Origin: Cylindrobasidium torrendii FP15055 ss-10
Taxonomy: Eukaryota > Basidiomycota > Agaricomycetes > Agaricales > Physalacriaceae
Assembly: GCA_000934385.1 (NCBI GenBank)
Contig: KN880474.1
Location: 1 to 64,000, forward strand
Direction: 5' to 3'
Length of the DNA: 64,000 nucleotides
Each line of letters starts with the position of its first letter. The first letter of the stretch is position 1. The translations under genes were made by a program, and so were the position numbers. Below the pieces are notes generated by a model. The model was not told the DNA's origin. It saw only the letters and a program-made list of their open reading frames with translations, and searched no databases. This document shows positions 59,524 through 64,000 of the stretch, one piece after another.

Positions 59524-60996
59524 CTTGTGTGACCGGCGGATAAACACACTTACAAGTGGAGGTTCGAGTGCTGATGTGAAAGAAACGAGGCAAAGCTACT
59601 CGAGGAAGTGTGACAAAGAAGTTGGCCTGTCACGGTGCTGGTTGTGAACGCAATATGAAAGAGCTTTGATGGCTTGTTCTGTGAAAGGGTACGTTGTACA
59701 CCGCCAAAGAGCAAGCCACCCTCTGCTCACGGTCGCGCACAACAGAGGGACTTATGATAGCTCGCGCGTGGCCAATAATGCTTCCGCCTTCCCAGGCTAA
59801 TAATGACAAACAGCCGCCACTCTTACAGCCTGTCACAGCCCTCCTTCCTGAGCTTCTGCGCACAGAGTGAATTTCATAAATGGTTCTAGGCTGACTGCAT
59901 GTATGATATAGGTCTGTACTCGTCTGGTGTGCGCCAACGGTCAGAGTCCTACCTTACTATTAAAGATGGCTGAGCAGTACAGTCCTTAGAGGCATATTAT
60001 TACCACGCAATTGTGCGCTCTGGGCCGTGTGACATTCATTCCCACCATGGCCTTGCGTCGAGATCAAATTAGCTATTGACAGAGTCTGCACCGATTTGAA
60101 GGAGCCGATTTACATGACAGCCCGCTCGGTATCATGCCAGGATAACCATCCCACCCATTGAGCTAAATGGAGCGTTACAGATATACAAACTTGCCCGACC
60201 ACATCCCGATTTTTTGCCAGTTGTCTTCCGAAGCACGGAATACCGTTACGCGCTCGGAGGTAGTGAACACATATACTTGCTGCGATGAACAAAAAGTGAG
60301 GTGAACTCGCAGGCAGGCTTAAACAATGGCAGGGCTGTGGACATACAGGCGTGCGGAACGGGATGAGTGGAGTCATGCCGAGAAAGCAAGAGTGTCCGTT
60401 GGAGTGGAAGCTCGCATACACCTTGGCTCACCGTTGCAAGACATGCACACACCTGGATGCATGATGGGATTTCGCTTCACTAATACAAGCAAATTGGACA
60501 CACGAGAGGAGGTACATTGCGTCAAGACAGATCTACCAACAGTCTTATGCCGCAGAGAACGGTCCAACTACAAGATGATGAGATGTTCAACCGAGAGTCT
60601 GCTTTCCCGGAGAGGTTGATCGCCAAACCGCGTGGGAACTCTCGAACAACGATTTCCGCACAGAGGCGGAATTTCAAACTCCGGTTGTCAGCTCGATTCT
60701 TTGACATAACGCTTTGGAATGACGCTTTTTAAACTATCCCTAGTCTGCTTGTATTGTAAAAGTACGATAAATTCTGGCAGGCAGTCTGCCAGCGGGGCGA
60801 TTGAATTTGTGGCGCGATCCCACAGCCACACAACACCAAGCAATTCGCGTCACGCGCATCTCCTAATTTCGGACCGCTGCTACCGATGACCTTGGCCTAA
60901 GCTGCGCGTACACCTACGGTCCTGTCTCCGCACTGCCACCATCTACGCATATAACTGGGACGACTGCGGGGGATCTTCGAACATAATTCCTGTCCC
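59524..60996. other. Intergenic stretch, no supported gene
   Basis: About 1.5 kb between two divergently transcribed genes. Only short frames without recognisable motifs were seen. Confidence 0.45.
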
Positions 60997-62520
60997 ATGT
61001 CAGCCCCTCAATCATCCCAGCAGAATGAAGACCGGCGTCTTGCCCAGGATGTGGCCGCTGCCACGGAGCCATGGTATCTCAAAGAGGTGCGCGAACTACT
61101 CCAGCAAGGAAAACACATATCGACATTCGTCCTCGTTTAGATTTCATTTGGCCCGCGGCGTGTCAAGGTCATCACGCAGAACTTCAACGGGTATGTCTCC
61201 TGTCCAAGCCCGATGTCTGTCGCGTCTGACGGACGCGTAGTCCATGCTCCTTCATTGCCATTTGTATGTCCTATCTCGCCCACATACGAGTGTGAACTTA
61301 TGGAGGACAGGCAACATCTTGCTTTTGCGAGGAGCAATAACGATTGAACCCGCTTCCCGCGAATCCGTGTCGTACAACTACCTTTCCCAGCTCGTCGGGG
61401 AATACTTGCTCATGACATGTCCGGATATCGACATCTCGGCCGCGCTTTCCATCATGCCTCTTACCCAAAGTGCGTTGCCTATTCAGCCGTATAACCATAT
61501 TCTCAACACAGTAAAGTGAAGCTGGCATGGACCTGAACCCCGTATTCACCAACGCGTCAACGTTCCGGCCAGGAAGCACCGGTGGCGAATTGGCTTTGTT
61601 TCGACAAGCGGGCATCGACCTCGTACACGGCTGGCTCATAGATCCCCAATCTCCCGATGCAGCAGTCATTGCCAAGACACCAGATTATGATTCCGCGGTA
61701 ATGTTGGTTGCAGAGGCAGATCACATCTCAAATGGCAAGCTTGTCCTGGATACCACCCTTGTCGACACCAGCGACCCCGCAGCCTCACAGCCTGAAGCAG
61801 GCGCAAGCAGCAGTTCCAAGCCTCTCTCACCGTCGCTTGATATTTCGGAGGAGCATCGAGAGAAAATACGCGATGGTGAGCGACTCTTCCTTGTCTTTCC
61901 CTTTACAACACACTCACATGCACGCTCCAGCCATCCGTGTTCGCGAGTTCCTCGAAGGGACGTCGTCACAACTGACCTACCACGGCCTCTTTCATCTCGC
62001 GTCCACCATCAAGCCCGGCACTCTCGTAGCCCTATTCAGAAACCTCCATCTCTCGGTTCTATACAAGCGGGATAACGAGGAAGACCAGGCGCTGTATAGT
62101 CTAGTCACTGACCAAGTTTTCCTGCGGGAACCTTGGGTTGTATGGGAGCGTCTCGAAGACGTCGACGGCGGGTCTTCGACCTTTGTCGACTCGGACTTTG
62201 TCCGCGCGAGTCCAGCTGGAGGTGATTTCGCTGGGCAAACGGCCGAGCAGGCATTGCGGGCCGCGGAACATGAAGCCAGCCAGTTCGTAGCATCGGATCC
62301 AGCAGAGTGCGTACTTCTCTATATTCTTCGAAGACATTTGATTGACGGGAAGGATAGTCTAGCGCTTGCGCAGCAGTTGCAGGCGGAGGAGGATAACCGG
62401 GCGCTTGCTGAGGATAGGCGGCATCAGGAGGAATATGAGAGGAAGAGGGAAGCGGACAAAGCGAAGTGGCTTAAGAAGGAGCAGAAGCGCAAGGACAAGA
62501 AGGATTGTGTTATCATGTAA
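60997..62520 (+). CDS. MINDY-family deubiquitinase with C-terminal CaaX box
   Basis: Seven exons: 60997-61086, 61141-61190, 61241-61263, 61311-61469, 61522-61875, 61931-62306, 62358-62520 (404 residues). MINDY enzymes are cysteine proteases that trim K48-linked ubiquitin chains. Seen motifs: EPWYLKEISFGPRRVKVITQ, the active-site NFNGPCSFIAICNILLL with catalytic Cys near residue 49, MDLNPVFTNASTF, FRQAGIDLVHGWL, QLTYHGLFHLAS, LVALFRNLHLSVLYK and TDQVFLREPWVVWE. Then comes a ubiquitin-interacting-like segment DLALAQQLQAEEDNRALAE and a basic coil. The protein ends in CVIM, a classical CaaX signal for prenylation and so for membrane attachment. The catalytic Cys lies on a 23-nt exon. The 51-nt last intron could be retained in frame. 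Confidence 0.9.
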
Positions 62521-63710
62521 AGCCTGAATGGAGTGGATGGATTTATAACATGGATATTTTATAATCAGTTGGATACTACAGACCTGCGTTGGTTACTCTA
62601 TACCCCATAAGACGACGGATTCCAGTCTGTCCCAGGCGTGTGTGCATGCTGGAAGACGGTTCGCGATACCCAGCTTTATTTTGCCGGACATTACAGTAAC
62701 GTAAATGGACGCTATCATGCACCTTATAAAAGCCTTTGGCATTGTTTGTTAACAGGCCATTATTCTTACCGATCACAGGCCAGATCCAATGTTCACTGAA
62801 TCGCCACCGTCGGACCACCGTGCGCTCACGCGTTCACCATAAAACAAGTTTTCAGCGCCTCACCGCGCGCATTCAAGGGGTATATAGCTGCTCATGGACC
62901 TTTCCCGATGTCTGGAAGCGGGCGGTTGACCCAAATGGAGCGACGAATGTTCACAGCCTGTTCACAACGCAATCCGGCGCTGCTTATTAATAAGGTCGAG
63001 ATGAATACCGTTGTGCTTGTGCTTTTTTGTGCAGCGTATTCTGGGGTATTATATGCCTTGCGCTCACGTAGCCCAAATTTCAAGCTCTTGCGGGTGGTGC
63101 ATACTCGCTTGTATGCGCATACCGAAAGCAAAAGGATAGACTGGAGGTCCTTCGGTCGTCGATGCAGCAGACGGTAAGTATATACAGGTTGAATCTCGTT
63201 TCATAGGTATCAGTCTATTGCACATGCTGGCCTTGTTGAAATCCTGGGGTAACTGCCTCCGCTTGGTCTGTACCTGCTCTCTTGTGTTGTTGTGCAACAA
63301 GCATGAAGCAGTCCAGATTTAGAAGTGGTGGTGGTTGTTTCGAACATCACACGGGTCTCAAATGCGTTGGGCAGACTTGCCAGGCCTCGAAGCTACAAGC
63401 TTGGAGGATTGCTTTGATTGGTGTCCTCTAGTGGAGCGGTAGGTCTTCCTGAGGCCTTATCAACGCTGAGTTCTTTGGGCTCGCCAAATCAAGGTCAACT
63501 CGGAGGGTCTTCGAATGCGTTCATTATTGACTTCGCCTTCTCTTTCCTCCTTCCGCGTGCTACCAAATCAGTGACACCCGTGACAGCCTCTTCGTATTCA
63601 TCTTCCTCATCCAGGATCCTGACAGTGGTTGGCAGGCCCTCCCATATGCTGCTTCTGTCCCTCAGCACACGCTCACAAGGAATGCTAGGAACTCCCACCT
63701 TCTGCAACTC
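62521..63710. other. Intergenic stretch, no supported gene
   Basis: About 1.2 kb. A minus-strand open frame at 63495-63707 (motif RILDEEDEYEEAVTG) has protein-like wording, but no start, partner exon or family could be found. The rest has short frames only. Confidence 0.4.
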
Positions 63711-63717
63711 ATATAAA
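63711..63717 (+). promoter_or_regulatory. TATA box of chitinase gene 2
   Basis: ATATAAAA-type element about 90 nt before the ATG, at the same spacing as in chitinase gene 1. Confidence 0.5.
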
Positions 63718-63806
63718 AAGGATATGAGTTCGACGAGAGATAATCAGTAGCACCTTGCTAACTTACCCTCATACCTTCCTTCCTGCTTCATTCCTTCAAA
63801 ATTGAC

Positions 63807-64000
63807 ATGGCGTTCAATAAGCTTTCACTTCTTCTCTTCGCCGCCACGGCCATCGCTACCCAAGTGATGCACCGCCCCGACGCCTTCAACGCAACTGCCA
63901 ACGAGTTCAAGATCGAATCCAACCCTCAGTACAAGACGGTCACTAGGCGCGCTGCCACAAACGGCAAGCTGTCGATGGCATACTTCACCAACTGGGGCAT
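63807..64000 (+). CDS. GH18 chitinase, second copy, cut by the window end
   Basis: The first 64 codons are present. The signal peptide MAFNKLSLLLFAATAIA is followed by TQVMHRPDAFNATANEF, KIESNPQYKTV and AYFTNWG, matching chitinase gene 1 at 9185 with few changes, most of them in the signal peptide and its border. The end of the window falls before the first intron position of gene 1. A secreted chitinase is expected if the rest is intact. Confidence 0.88.
   Translation, partial: MAFNKLSLLLFAATAIATQVMHRPDAFNATANEFKIESNPQYKTVTRRAATNGKLSMAYFTNWG

Noticed and set aside
60075..60180. tRNA-like A-box (TAGCTCAATGGG) on the minus strand
   Set aside because: No proper B-box and no matching acceptor stem could be found; only a partial TTCAAATC is present downstream.
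1..64000. CRISPR arrays, bacterial operons, insertion sequences, complete retrotransposons and rRNA genes
   Set aside because: No regular spacer-repeat arrays, transposase or reverse transcriptase motifs, long terminal repeats or rRNA-like stretches were seen; the intron-rich genes are eukaryotic.

Overview
This window comes from a filamentous fungus, almost certainly a basidiomycete and probably an Agaricomycete. Genes are dense and split by many short introns (mostly 38-110 nt, GT-AG). Zn2Cys6 regulators, F-box proteins and a DUF6593-type protein are present, and nearly every intron could be placed by joining reading frames. I cannot name the genus. Exon structures below were built by hand from splice signals and frame continuity. 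Every complete multi-exon model sums to a multiple of three.

Layout. 0-6 kb is a young duplication field: a truncated F-box/LRR-like gene (minus) and three tandem genes for a divergent protein-kinase-like protein (plus), with debris between them. 6-11 kb holds EBP2 (ribosome biogenesis) and a secreted GH18 chitinase. 12-21 kb holds a Zn2Cys6 regulator (minus), NUF2 (minus) and a RecQ helicase (plus) sharing a short divergent promoter with NUF2. 21-28 kb holds a small secreted DUF3237-type protein, GAL7 and DDX41 (divergent pair), and an F-box protein. 30-35 kb holds a second Zn2Cys6 regulator and a DUF6593-type protein. 36-41 kb is a second duplication field: the full-length F-box/LRR-like paralogue, a broken piece of EBP2, a fourth kinase-like gene and a kinase relic. 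41-56 kb is housekeeping: COG4, a MYND-finger protein, MTR4 and a large DYRK/Pom1-type kinase. 58-62.5 kb holds a compact Zn2Cys6-like protein and a MINDY-type deubiquitinase ending in a CaaX box. The window closes inside a second chitinase gene.

Most genes are unrelated housekeeping functions: exosome/TRAMP, Golgi tethering, kinetochore, rRNA processing, splicing helicase and Leloir pathway. What ties the window together is segmental duplication. Three families (F-box/LRR-like, kinase-like, chitinase) have a second copy here, and EBP2 has left two 5' fragments. The kinase repeat unit carries the EBP2 promoter and start with it, so unequal exchange starting from a kinase-EBP2 neighbourhood is the simplest history. 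The kinase-like copies are already diverging at catalytic residues, and two look like pseudokinases.
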